Assembly: GCA_963678305.2 (NCBI GenBank) | Contig: CAXXVV010000007.1 | Coordinates: forward strand, 124,001-188,000 | Origin: G963676655 sp963678305 | Lineage (GTDB): Bacteria; Verrucomicrobiota; Lentisphaeria; Victivallales; Victivallaceae | Direction: 5' to 3' | DNA: 64,000 nucleotides | Shown here: one piece after another, positions 25,016 through 34,104 of the stretch | Layout of the letters: each line of letters begins with the position of its first letter | Position numbering within the stretch: the first letter of the stretch is position 1 | Program-made: the position numbers and the translations under genes | Notes under the pieces: generated by a model | Databases searched by the model: none | Seen by the model: the letters and a program-made list of their open reading frames with translations, nothing else | What the model was told of the DNA's origin: nothing

Positions 25016-26499
25016 TAGTTCTATTTTGTCTGTGCTGCAGCCTGATGGCTCGGGCAGAAACATTGAATTCCCGGCTCGCCGGGTCCTGGTATCCGGATTC
25101 GGAAGCCAAATTAAAGCAGCTTATCAAAGAATGCCTGAAAAATGTCAAGACTCCAGGATATCCAAATGTTATCGCCTTGCTGCTGCCGCATGCCGGGTAT
25201 CAATATTCCGGATCGACAGCCGCCGCCGGCATTGCCGCGGTCGCCGGGAAAAAATACAAACGGGTAATTATACTTGGACCGAGCCATTCCGTCGCGATGC
25301 GCGACATAATAAGTATTCCACAGTACGATGCCTATAAAACACCGTTGGGTGAAACCAAACTTGATCTGGATTTTATAAAAAAACTCAGAAAACATAGATT
25401 CGTCAAAACCGTACCACAGGCCCACTCCAGCGAACACAGTGTTCAAATCGAGCTGCCGCTCCTGCAGTATATCCTGAAAAACCAGTTTAAACTGGTACCG
25501 GTCGTCGTCGGTCAGTTAAGCTCGGAAGGAGCCGCGGATATTGCCGCTGCGATCAAGTCTCTGCTTGACGATCAAACCCTGGTTGTCGTCAGTTCGGATT
25601 TCACTCACTATGGAAACAGGTATTTTTATAAACCGTTTCCCCTGGACAAGTCAACGCCGGAAGAAATTAAAAAACTTGACTATGGCGCACTGAAACAAAT
25701 ACTTGCCATCAAACCGAATGAGTTTCGTGAGTACCTGACAAAAACCAGAGCTACCATCTGCGGGCGCTGTCCGATTGAAATATTGCTGCGCATGCTCCCG
25801 GCGCAAACGAAAGTTCATTTGGCGGCCTACGATACGTCCGGCCGTCTGACCGGTTCTTATAATAACTCCGTCAGTTACACTTCCTGCGTTTTTACCGGAC
25901 AATGGAAAAAGAAAACATCAAATGAACCGGCTGTCACTGAAATCTCTCCCAAAAGTCAGACGCAGTTATTGAAGCTTGCCCGGGGTGTAATTGCCGGATA
26001 TTTAAAAGATAAAACAGTTCTGTCTCCGGACAAACTCGGAGTTACGATCGATCCCGATATGAAAAAAGTCATGGGAGCTTTCGTCACTCTTCACAAAGAA
26101 GGCAAATTACGCGGCTGTATCGGCGAGATCATCCCGAGTCGTCCAATCTGGCAGGCAGTCCGGGCGGAAGCCTTTAACGCCGCCTTTCGCGACTGGCGCT
26201 TCAGTCCGGTCAAAAGTGACGAACTCAAAGATATTGATATCGAAATATCCGCCCTCACACCGCCTCAGGCAGTTAAATCATATCAGGATATCAAGCTCGG
26301 ACGCGATGGAATTATCCTGTCGCGCTATAACCGTTCCGCGGTATTTCTGCCGCAAGTCGCCACTGAACAGGGTTGGGATCTTGCTCAAACCTTAACCTAC
26401 CTCTCACGCAAAGCCGGCCTCGGTCCAAACGACTGGAAATTACCCGGCACCACTTTTAAAGTTTTTCAAGCTCAAGTATTCGGTGAAAAACAAAAATAA
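25003..26499 (+). CDS. Exported Memo (AmrB)-AMMECR1 (AmrA) fusion
   Basis: A 498-residue fusion. Residues 1-19 (MERLIVLFCLCCSLMARAE) form a likely signal peptide. About residues 22-300 are a Memo-family domain (LAGSWYPDSEAKLKQLI, LLLPHAGYQYSGSTAAAGIA, VIILGPSHSV, VVVSSDFTHYGNRY). Histidines in PHAGY, GPSHS and DFTHYG correspond to the Memo metal site. About residues 315-495 are AMMECR1 (GAFVTLHKEGKLRGCIGEI; RLRGC-type core KLRGCIG). Memo and AMMECR1 proteins are normally described as cytoplasmic, so an export signal is unusual. AAGGAGG at 24992-24998 sets the start. It is part of the amrS operon and is followed 15 bases later by the FMN-bind membrane protein. Confidence 0.9.
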   Translation: MERLIVLFCLCCSLMARAETLNSRLAGSWYPDSEAKLKQLIKECLKNVKTPGYPNVIALLLPHAGYQYSGSTAAAGIAAVAGKKYKRVIILGPSHSVAMRDIISIPQYDAYKTPLGETKLDLDFIKKLRKHRFVKTVPQAHSSEHSVQIELPLLQYILKNQFKLVPVVVGQLSSEGAADIAAAIKSLLDDQTLVVVSSDFTHYGNRYFYKPFPLDKSTPEEIKKLDYGALKQILAIKPNEFREYLTKTRATICGRCPIEILLRMLPAQTKVHLAAYDTSGRLTGSYNNSVSYTSCVFTGQWKKKTSNEPAVTEISPKSQTQLLKLARGVIAGYLKDKTVLSPDKLGVTIDPDMKKVMGAFVTLHKEGKLRGCIGEIIPSRPIWQAVRAEAFNAAFRDWRFSPVKSDELKDIDIEISALTPPQAVKSYQDIKLGRDGIILSRYNRSAVFLPQVATEQGWDLAQTLTYLSRKAGLGPNDWKLPGTTFKVFQAQVFGEKQK

Positions 26500-26514
26500 G
26501 TTGAAAGTATAAAA

Positions 26515-29391
26515 TTGAAAATCGAAAGTATTTTTTCAAATAAAAATTCCCTGCTCTTTGCCGGAATCGGTTTTTTTACGCTTGGCTCACAAACCCTGGT
26601 TTTCAGAGCCGGCTTGCGGGTCTTCGAGGGAAGTGAGATTTGTACCGGATTATTTCTTTTCACCTGGCTGTTCTGGGTCGCAACAGGAGCCTCCTTTAAT
26701 CGTCTTATCCCGGAATCATTTCGCAGTAAATGTACACCTGTGACTTTGTCCCTGTTTCTCCCTCTGGCCTGCCTGCTGCAAATGCTACTGTTGATTCGTG
26801 CCCGCAGCATCTGGGGTATACCGGAGTATGAAATTTTTACTTTGAACAAGTTGATTATGACCATGTTTCTATTCAACGCCCCGATCAGTCTGCTGACCGG
26901 ATTTATCTTCGCCCTCACCTCCAGGCTCACCGCAGCCGGGGATCTCTATCGTTGCGAAGCTCTTGGTTCATTTATCGGCTGTGTCATTATTACCTTCCTG
27001 CTGTATATAGGTGTGCCCGACGCGGCAGTTTTTGCCGTACTGACCTGTTTGCTGCTGTTATTATTGCATCCAGCTTTCCCGAAAAAATTGCGATACATAA
27101 TCCCCGCTTATTCTTTTCTTATTACAGCCGCAATCGGCGCCGGACTCCTGTTGCATCAGGAATTCAAAGCTTCATGGCAGCGTTTTTTGCCGAATACCAG
27201 AATACAAGGCACTTTCATGACCTCTCAAGCCGCTTATGCTTATGGAATCCGTGACGGCAGCTTTGTTGTCAGCCGATGGAATTCGGTTTGTACCTCATTA
27301 CCGGGACGTCCCTGGCTCAATGCGGCACTATGCCTGTCTCAAAAGCCGGACGCTAAGAGCATCATGATCATCGGCAACAATGCCCCGCTGGCATTGGCCT
27401 TTTGTAATTTAAAACAAGTTTCCCGGGTGTGCTGGGTAAGTCCCGACCCGAATTACCCACAAGAACTTTTCTCTATAGTCCCCCAATCATACTCAAAACC
27501 GGAAAAACTTGTTTTAGAATCAATCACCGTAATGCAAAGACGTGATAAAATACAATATGACATGATCATTATTCAACCGCCTGCATTGACCTCTTTGTCT
27601 GCTAATCGCTTTTACTCACAGGAGTTTTTCAGGCTGATCAAATCAAAATTATTGCAAAAAGGAGTAATGGCTATTTCTTTTTCCGGCGGTGAAAACTTTT
27701 TAAGCAATGAACAAAAGCACTTTGGCGCGAGCCTGCTTGCCACGCTCTCAACAGTATTCAAACAACTTATTCTACGGCCCGGAGAACACAGTTGGTTTTT
27801 CGCTGCAGAAGCTCACAACATAGTAACCGGCAAAGCCGAAGCCATGGAGCTGCGTCTTAAACAAGTTCCAGACTTAAGGAAACATTTCCCTCCGGACGGA
27901 ATCTACACGGTATTTGAGTCATTCCGAGCTCAAATGCAATTACAAGAATATTATGATTATCTGAAAGCCAATAGAAAGGAAATCTCTTTGAACACCGCAT
28001 ATACCCCACGTTTGTATCTCGACTCCGTAATCAACTATTTGAAGCGGCTGGAACTGAATGTGCCTGATGATCTGGTTTTGCGATTGAGAAATATTTTTTT
28101 CTATGCCGGTTTTATCCTCTTTCCTCTGCTGCTTGGAATAGAATACATCTTGAAGCGTACTACCGGCAAACTCACCTCAGACGTCAATTCAGGCGCGGCC
28201 ATGCTGGTAGTTTTTCTTACTTCAATATCCGCGATGGTCTGGTGTATCAGTTCAATGTTTATTTTTCAAATGCGATTCGGATCACTTTTCCTGTGGTTCG
28301 GTATGCTTAACGCCTCTTTCATGCTGGGCCTGTTCCTGGGTGGATCTTTTGCCAGAAAAAAAGGTAAAAAATCACACTTTGCAGTTACAGGAATGGCTTT
28401 CGCCATAGTTCTCGCGGCAACTTTGTCAATAACCGGATTCACATTATTTCCTCTGTTTTTCTCATTTCTGTTTGTCTTGTCCGGTTTTGCCGCTGGACTA
28501 TTTTTTCCACTCGGGGAAAAAATTCTTGGAGAAAAACAAGGGGGCGCATTGCTTGAAGCACTAGATTGTGCGGGTGGGGCAATCGGCGCTATTCTGGCTG
28601 GAATTTTATTAGTCCCGTTATTCGGGCCGCTAAAGGCGGTATTAGTCGGTCTTCCCCTGATTTTAGTCTGGTCAATCCGCCAATGGCCCCCAAACAGAGT
28701 TTCCCGCCGAACTTTTGAAACCGTAGTTTTCATTGTCGGCCTGGCATTATGGCTGCTGCTGACAGTTCCAACCAATGCAGCAGGAGTAAAACTTTCTCCC
28801 AGTCAAATAAAATCACTCGAACTTGCAAATCTAAAAATAAAATCTGAAACAGTTAAAGGTAAAAGCGTTTTAAAACTAAGCTCCCCCAATGGAATTACCC
28901 GAGGCTGGATATTCCGTTCGCGCGATTTTCTCAAAGAACACCCGGATGGTTATGAGGGACCGATTTACCTTCTTATAAGAATTTCACCTGGTGGAACAAT
29001 CAAAAATTTAGTCATCACCAGTCATCATGAAGACTCCCGCTACCTGAAACGCGCGTTACGATGTAAATCAAGATTAATAGAAACAACAGTATCTGCCAAA
29101 GGCAAACTACCGGAAATAGATGCTGTTACCGGCGCAACATTTTCCTCTCAAGCAATAATTAAAACTGCCCTTAAGGCTACAAGGAATTTTGTAATCGCCG
29201 CTAACATCAAAAGCCAATCGCCAACAGCAAAAGCTCCAGCAAAAAAACAAGCCATCGTGATTCCTGACGAATCAGACGCGCCACCGCCGGCAACGATCCG
29301 TAGAATAGATGAAAAAATATACAAGCAATTGATCAAACAAGGCAAGCTGTCCAATCACAAAGCCCTGTTTCAATACCCGCAAAACAAATAA
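26515..29391 (+). CDS. Membrane protein: spermidine-synthase-like domain between TM blocks, with C-terminal FMN-binding domain
   Basis: 958 residues starting at TTG 26515; no other start fits, and the ribosome-binding site is weak. About residues 10-225 hold several membrane segments. Residues 230-510 resemble fused spermidine-synthase-like Rossmann domains (YDMIIIQPPALTSLSANRFY, then SQEFFRLIKSKLLQKGVMAI). The usual Gly/Asp nucleotide motif has decayed (MIIGNNAPLALAF), so aminopropyl transfer is doubtful. About residues 525-750 are a second membrane block. Residues 770-895 match an FMN_bind domain with IDAVTGATFSS; Thr875 would be the ApbE-type flavinylation site. A Pro/Ala-rich tail follows. 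It lies 15 bases downstream of the Memo-AMMECR1 fusion. Probable role: electron transfer at the outer face of the membrane. Confidence 0.8.
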   Translation: MKIESIFSNKNSLLFAGIGFFTLGSQTLVFRAGLRVFEGSEICTGLFLFTWLFWVATGASFNRLIPESFRSKCTPVTLSLFLPLACLLQMLLLIRARSIWGIPEYEIFTLNKLIMTMFLFNAPISLLTGFIFALTSRLTAAGDLYRCEALGSFIGCVIITFLLYIGVPDAAVFAVLTCLLLLLLHPAFPKKLRYIIPAYSFLITAAIGAGLLLHQEFKASWQRFLPNTRIQGTFMTSQAAYAYGIRDGSFVVSRWNSVCTSLPGRPWLNAALCLSQKPDAKSIMIIGNNAPLALAFCNLKQVSRVCWVSPDPNYPQELFSIVPQSYSKPEKLVLESITVMQRRDKIQYDMIIIQPPALTSLSANRFYSQEFFRLIKSKLLQKGVMAISFSGGENFLSNEQKHFGASLLATLSTVFKQLILRPGEHSWFFAAEAHNIVTGKAEAMELRLKQVPDLRKHFPPDGIYTVFESFRAQMQLQEYYDYLKANRKEISLNTAYTPRLYLDSVINYLKRLELNVPDDLVLRLRNIFFYAGFILFPLLLGIEYILKRTTGKLTSDVNSGAAMLVVFLTSISAMVWCISSMFIFQMRFGSLFLWFGMLNASFMLGLFLGGSFARKKGKKSHFAVTGMAFAIVLAATLSITGFTLFPLFFSFLFVLSGFAAGLFFPLGEKILGEKQGGALLEALDCAGGAIGAILAGILLVPLFGPLKAVLVGLPLILVWSIRQWPPNRVSRRTFETVVFIVGLALWLLLTVPTNAAGVKLSPSQIKSLELANLKIKSETVKGKSVLKLSSPNGITRGWIFRSRDFLKEHPDGYEGPIYLLIRISPGGTIKNLVITSHHEDSRYLKRALRCKSRLIETTVSAKGKLPEIDAVTGATFSSQAIIKTALKATRNFVIAANIKSQSPTAKAPAKKQAIVIPDESDAPPPATIRRIDEKIYKQLIKQGKLSNHKALFQYPQNK

Positions 29392-29428
29392 ACCTATCTC
29401 ATCTTTTGTTGCCGCCTAATAAATTTTT

Positions 29429-29454
29429 AAATTATCAGACGATTTGATTATAAT
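29429..29454. repeat. 26-bp dispersed repeat, copy 1
   Basis: AAATTATCAGACG followed by ATTTGATTATAAT. It matches 34033-34058 in 25 of 26 positions (A/G at base 14). It sits in the gap between two convergent genes. The second copy is just upstream of the REP-associated-type transposase gene. Confidence 0.7.
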
Positions 29455-29491
29455 TTACACATAAACACTTAATAGAAAAACAATTAAAAAA

Positions 29492-30718
29492 TCATTCACC
29501 GCATTTATTTTGCAAAAACTCCAAAATACCCTCAGGGGAATCCGGTAATAAAACAATCATGTCGAAAGCTTTGAACAACTCCTGAAATGCCGTCTTCATT
29601 GTCAACGGAGGATATAATTGCGGTAACTGCTGTTCGAGAAAATGAATATATTTCAAGTTGCGAAAGGCATCGAACCAGATATGGAAAGCAGCCTCAACAC
29701 GTGCCGGCTCAGCTGGAGTATTTCGAATGATTTTATCCCATGCTGCGGAAAAATTATTCTCTGAAAAAAATGCTTCATCAAGTTTTTCAGGAATTTTCTC
29801 CGGAGACCCGGAATATTGTTTGACCACTTCGATAATTCCCCTAAGGGCAATAAAAACTTGCGGATGATGAAAGGCAATATGTTCGCCATCGGCAATCCGA
29901 CGAATTTTGGGTCCGGTGCCGAAAGGAACTCGATCAGATGGACGCGCGGCGGGATGCACCGTAATATCTTTCAGCGACGAAACTGGACCGAATTTACGTA
30001 AAGCCTGCAGAAAATAAAAGTCTTCACCACCATTTTTTGCCCGCATTCCACCAGCTTTAACGTACGCCGCGGTCGGAACAACAATCGCCGATCCCAGTGC
30101 CTGATACGCATATGGGGAATCAGCCAACTTCAAGCCTAATTCGTAATACCGCATATATAGTTCATATTCAACAATGGCAGCCTGCTCAACCGGAGTTGCT
30201 GCTGGTTGATGCCTGAATTCACAAACCCCGGCAGCTACCATCGGATTATCACGGAAAAACTGAAAACTACGCTGCAAATAATCCGGTCCAACCAGAGTAT
30301 CCGCATCCAGACAAAACAACAAACCATCTGGTTTCAGATATTGCAATGCGGTATCCATACCCATTTTTCGAGCAGCCCCAACTCCTCCGCGCTGAATTTC
30401 TTTGCCCGGAGAAGCCGCATCGATCCAGAATAGGTCCATTGGATACTCAACTGCGGAGAGCCATTGTAATGTAAGCTGGTTATCATGCGCTTTTTCCGTG
30501 TCAGTATCAGGAGACTGATTAACGACAACCAGAACCATAATGTTATCAGAAGCACAATCGGCAAGAGAATCCAGAGTCAGAGGTAAAGATGTTGATTCAG
30601 CCAGACACGGAATAACCACGCCCCCATCATAAATTTTTTCTGGAACACGAGGTTCAAGTATGTGAACATCTCCATGTTTCTGCAAATATCTGGTCAACTG
30701 TGTACAGGTGGATCTCAT
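29492..30718 (-). CDS. Family 2 glycosyltransferase
   Basis: A 408-residue protein with a GT-A fold. The N-terminal nucleotide-binding strand is GGVVIPCLAESTSLPLTLDS, and the metal-binding DxD-type motif is LFCLDADTLVGPDYLQ. GGVGAARKMGMDTALQY and MRAKNGGEDFYFLQALRKFG (acceptor-loop type ED motif) follow. No membrane segment is evident. It transfers a sugar from a nucleotide donor; the acceptor is unknown, probably an envelope polysaccharide or glycolipid. It is upstream of nothing else on this strand; rnhC ends 31 bases before its start and is transcribed in the same direction. Confidence 0.88.
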   Translation of the reverse strand: MRSTCTQLTRYLQKHGDVHILEPRVPEKIYDGGVVIPCLAESTSLPLTLDSLADCASDNIMVLVVVNQSPDTDTEKAHDNQLTLQWLSAVEYPMDLFWIDAASPGKEIQRGGVGAARKMGMDTALQYLKPDGLLFCLDADTLVGPDYLQRSFQFFRDNPMVAAGVCEFRHQPAATPVEQAAIVEYELYMRYYELGLKLADSPYAYQALGSAIVVPTAAYVKAGGMRAKNGGEDFYFLQALRKFGPVSSLKDITVHPAARPSDRVPFGTGPKIRRIADGEHIAFHHPQVFIALRGIIEVVKQYSGSPEKIPEKLDEAFFSENNFSAAWDKIIRNTPAEPARVEAAFHIWFDAFRNLKYIHFLEQQLPQLYPPLTMKTAFQELFKAFDMIVLLPDSPEGILEFLQNKCGE

Positions 30719-30749
30719 GAAAACTGTCCATTTTCAATGTTGCCTCTAT

Positions 30750-31685
30750 TTATTCTTCGCCAATGACTTTTTGCGCCGTCGAGAAATGCATCTTGGCGTA
30801 TTGACTCAGAAGCTCAATACCACCTTGAGCAAAAATCTGCTTTCCAACCTCAATAACTTTGGCGGATGCACCACGCGGAAGCTCCAGGCCCAGTTCCTTG
30901 CTGTATTCTGCCATTTTGCTGATATAACCCTCGCGAGCCAGAATCGAAGCGGCTGCAACCACCGGATCACTTTCAGCCTTGGTACGTTGAATCAGCTCAA
31001 TCCCCCTGCCCTTTTCCATCAAAGCACGCTTGATCAGATGTTCAGCTCCAAATTTATCGGAAATAACCTGATTGCACTCCGGTGCACGCTCCAGTAGATT
31101 CTCTATCGCTCTAGCATGCCCCCAAGCCAAAAGCTGGTTCAAATTCTGACACCCTTCATAAAACCGGTTGTATGCCGGATTCCCCAACAGAACACGGGTC
31201 CAGCGTCCTCTAACGCATTGTTTTATTTTCGGAGTCATAGCATAAATCTGTTTATCACTTTTAATTGCTTTTGAATCTTTTACCCCGATCTTCATGAGTT
31301 CGTTTTTCATAGTGTCGTCTGCATATACCGCAACAATGACCAATGGCCCGAAGAAGTCCCCCTTGCCACTTTCATCAACTCCACCATGCGGCACAAATAG
31401 CTCCGGCAGCTCCGCACCGTCATTATCCGGCTCAAGGTCGTAACCAAAACCAAATTCATGCAGTATCTCAGGTTCCAGCGTAAACTGAACAAACTCAGTC
31501 AACCCTTTTCCCTGGACCGTAAGCTTGCCTGATTTCCAGGCAACGACCACGGTCTTGTCCCCACGGGCCTGCCAGAGAGCATGTTGGACTTCTTTGAATT
31601 CCCAGCCGCGCGTTTCAAGCAAATCACGCAGCTGAGCCGCTTGGTCAGAGGATATGGTATTTGTATATATGCTTGGAGTAGCCAT
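30750..31685 (-). CDS. rnhC: Ribonuclease HIII
   Basis: A 311-residue RNase H type 2 enzyme that cleaves RNA in RNA-DNA hybrids. It has the N-terminal TBP-like substrate-binding domain of RNase HIII (about residues 1-95, with KTVVVAWKSGKLTVQGKG). The catalytic domain starts at VDESGKGDFFGPL, whose Asp and Glu are catalytic. QVISDKFGAEHL and AESDPVVAAASILAREGY supply the other acidic residues. The DESGKGDxFGPL form and the N-terminal domain separate it from RNase HII. It is followed on the same strand by the glycosyltransferase. Confidence 0.96.
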   Translation of the reverse strand: MATPSIYTNTISSDQAAQLRDLLETRGWEFKEVQHALWQARGDKTVVVAWKSGKLTVQGKGLTEFVQFTLEPEILHEFGFGYDLEPDNDGAELPELFVPHGGVDESGKGDFFGPLVIVAVYADDTMKNELMKIGVKDSKAIKSDKQIYAMTPKIKQCVRGRWTRVLLGNPAYNRFYEGCQNLNQLLAWGHARAIENLLERAPECNQVISDKFGAEHLIKRALMEKGRGIELIQRTKAESDPVVAAASILAREGYISKMAEYSKELGLELPRGASAKVIEVGKQIFAQGGIELLSQYAKMHFSTAQKVIGEE

Positions 31686-31749
31686 CTGTATCTTATAATT
31701 TTAAATATTAAATATCAAAAGAAAATTGTAATAATTGTAATCAGCAGTT

Positions 31750-32856
31750 TTACTTGCGTGTCTGCTTGCCGCCGGACTTCAACCATGCTTCAACAAACTG
31801 ATCAAGATCGCCGTCAAGAACAGCAGCAGTATTACCTGTCTCAACCTCAGTCCGCAAATCTTTGACCATCTGATAAGGATGCAGGACATAAGAACGAATC
31901 TGATTCCCCCAACCCATTTCAGTCTTTTCACCACGGATCGTATCGGCTTCCTTCATGCGTTCCTCTTCCTGTTTTTCATAGAGTTTCGCTTTCAGCATTT
32001 TCATCGCGGTCGCGCGGTTTTTGTGCTGCGAACGTTCATTCTGGCAGGCAACGACGATTCCACTCGGAATGTGTGTAATTCGAACAGCACTGTCTGTAGT
32101 GTTAACATGCTGACCGCCAGCTCCGCTGGCCCGGTAAGTATCAATCCTCAGGTCACTTTCATCGACTTCAATATCTACATCATCATCAAGTTCAGGGAAC
32201 AAATCGACTGAAGAAAAAGAAGTGTGCCGTCGAGCATTGCTGTCAAACGGTGAAATACGCACGAGACGATGAATCCCACATTCGCTTCTAAGGTAACCAT
32301 AAGCGAACTCGCCCTCGACTCGAAGAGTAACACTTTTCACCCCGGCTTCATCACCTTGCTGAATATCAATGATCTCGTCCTTCCAACCCCGTCGTTCGAA
32401 CCAGCGGCGATACATCCGCAACAACATTGAAGTCCAATCACAAGATTCTGTTCCACCGGCTCCTGCATGAATTGAAAAATAAGCATTATTTCGATCGAAT
32501 TTGCCGGAAAGAAAGCTAAGAAGTTCAATCTTATCCAGATCCTTGCTCAGCTTTTTCCAAGTCATATCCGCCTCGTCAAGCATATCAGGATCTTCCTCGG
32601 CCATTTCCATCAGAACTTCAAAATCCCCCACTTCATCCGCAAGTTTATTAAAAGGCTCAATCACGTTTTTGCATGAACTGAGTTCCGCAACAGTAGCCTG
32701 GGCCTGTTCTTTATTATTCCAAAAATCAGGATCCGCCATTTTTTGTTCAAGTATATTAAGCTTTTCCCGACGATCATCAATTTTCAGGAAACTACCAAGT
32801 TCAGCTATGCGCTGAGTAGCTTCATCTGCAACATTTTTTAATTCTTCTAAGGTCAT
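31750..32856 (-). CDS. prfB: Peptide chain release factor 2
   Basis: A 368-residue RF2, which releases peptides at UGA and UAA stop codons. The GGQ motif is at residues 247-249 (RASGAGGQHVN) and the codon-recognition SPF tripeptide at 202-204. The N-terminal region is continuous: RIAELGSFLKIDDRREKL covers the place where most bacteria have an in-frame UGA and a programmed +1 frameshift. So this gene lacks the autoregulatory frameshift. AAGG lies about ten bases before the ATG. It precedes rnhC on the same strand. Confidence 0.97.
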   Translation of the reverse strand: MTLEELKNVADEATQRIAELGSFLKIDDRREKLNILEQKMADPDFWNNKEQAQATVAELSSCKNVIEPFNKLADEVGDFEVLMEMAEEDPDMLDEADMTWKKLSKDLDKIELLSFLSGKFDRNNAYFSIHAGAGGTESCDWTSMLLRMYRRWFERRGWKDEIIDIQQGDEAGVKSVTLRVEGEFAYGYLRSECGIHRLVRISPFDSNARRHTSFSSVDLFPELDDDVDIEVDESDLRIDTYRASGAGGQHVNTTDSAVRITHIPSGIVVACQNERSQHKNRATAMKMLKAKLYEKQEEERMKEADTIRGEKTEMGWGNQIRSYVLHPYQMVKDLRTEVETGNTAAVLDGDLDQFVEAWLKSGGKQTRK

Positions 32857-33004
32857 TCTTGTTTTGCCTTGTTGGTTAATATAATTATTTTACCTTCAGC
32901 AATATAGTAAGCTGTTTTAGCAAAAAATCAAATTTTCCGGCATATTTATTCATGAAAAAGCATGTTAGCAATTTAAAATTCATGAAGATACACCAATGGA
33001 TATT

Positions 33005-33976
33005 TCATAAATCCTGCAAATTTCTGAAACAATATAGTATTCCGGAGGGGCTGAGGCCTCGGGAGAGGTGTTTTTTATGGATTCTTTCGGGGTTATCAAA
33101 CTGGCTTCCGGTTCGGCGGATGAATTGTTTTGAACCTAAAATCGCCCCTTCGGTAAAGTGTCGGGTACGACGCAGGAAGCGTACGTGCATCGATTCTTTT
33201 TGGCGGGCTTTGTCGCGCGCGGCGTAGATATTTTCGCTCGAGGCGCCGGTTTCCGCCGTGATGATGCGGGCCAGTTCGCCACGGAAGAACGCAAATACCT
33301 CGTCATCAGTCCATTGCGAGGTATCGCCGGTGGTGATGTTCGGCTTCAGATGTTTGACAAAATTCTCGTAAAACATGTGTTTGCCGCTTCTGCAATAGCG
33401 GCCCCAGGTGGTGAAATTGTAATCCGCCGGGGAGTTTTTCAGGCCGGCCCGGACCGGGTTGAGTTCGACGTAGGTCACGCAGGCGGCCAGGGCGTTTACG
33501 CGCTCAAGAATCACGCTTTTGAAACGGCCGCCCCAGAGTTGTCCGGTGCGGTTGCGGGTCTCGTTGTAGACGCAGGTGAATTGGCGTTGGCAGGCCGACA
33601 TAAAGCGGCTGATGTCGATCATTTTGAGGGCGATTTCCTGGCATTGCGTTTTATTTTCGAGACTGATGACCGGGATTCGCGGGCCGAATTTGAAGATCTT
33701 TTTCATTGCTTTGTAGTAGCCGTTGTGGCGTTTGACGATGACCTCGAGCGGTGGTAGTTCATCCGGTCCTGGAGCGTAGACTACGAGGTGAAAATGGTTG
33801 CCCATCCAGGCGGCGGAGATGACCTCGATCAAAAAGTAATCGCAGAGGTATCGAAGCAGTTTGAAGCCGTATTCCTTGTCGGCGTCGGAGAACGGGTGTT
33901 CGCCTTTGACGCAGCCGATTCGATTGTAGAGATGGTAGTAGCAGCCTGCGCCTTTGACCTTCATTCGCGCTTCCAT
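33005..33976 (-). CDS. REP-associated-type (RAYT, Y1/IS200-like) transposase
   Basis: A 323-residue HUH-superfamily protein. AAWMGNHFHLVVYAP carries the His-hydrophobic-His metal motif. The N-terminal KVKGAGCYYHLYNRIGCV, and SRFMSACQRQFTCVYNETRN followed by GQLWGGRFKSVIL, are typical of RAYTs. AGGAGG five bases before the ATG sets the start. The gene is richer in GC than the flanking intergenic DNA. The C-terminal 100 residues extend beyond the core domain. No IS-type terminal structures are visible, as expected for domesticated RAYTs, which act on REP-like palindromes; candidate repeats exist at 34033 and 49223. Confidence 0.88.
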   Translation of the reverse strand: MEARMKVKGAGCYYHLYNRIGCVKGEHPFSDADKEYGFKLLRYLCDYFLIEVISAAWMGNHFHLVVYAPGPDELPPLEVIVKRHNGYYKAMKKIFKFGPRIPVISLENKTQCQEIALKMIDISRFMSACQRQFTCVYNETRNRTGQLWGGRFKSVILERVNALAACVTYVELNPVRAGLKNSPADYNFTTWGRYCRSGKHMFYENFVKHLKPNITTGDTSQWTDDEVFAFFRGELARIITAETGASSENIYAARDKARQKESMHVRFLRRTRHFTEGAILGSKQFIRRTGSQFDNPERIHKKHLSRGLSPSGILYCFRNLQDL

Positions 33977-34032
33977 TTCGTCCTCCTTTTGGTTGGTTTT
34001 GAGATAATATATACGCTGAAAGCGGGTTTGTC

Positions 34033-34058
34033 AAATTATCAGACGGTTTGATTATAAT
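34033..34058. repeat. 26-bp dispersed repeat, copy 2
   Basis: AAATTATCAGACG followed by GTTTGATTATAAT, one mismatch from 29429-29454. It lies 57 bases upstream of the RAYT start, between that gene and the PilT-like gene. Confidence 0.7.
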
Positions 34059-34104
34059 ATATTTATTAATTAATCCAGGCCAAGTATTTGCAAAAATGGA
34101 ATAA

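Noticed and set aside
33158..33757. 199-codon plus-strand frame opposite the RAYT gene
   Set aside because: Antisense shadow of a clear transposase gene with a strong ribosome-binding site.
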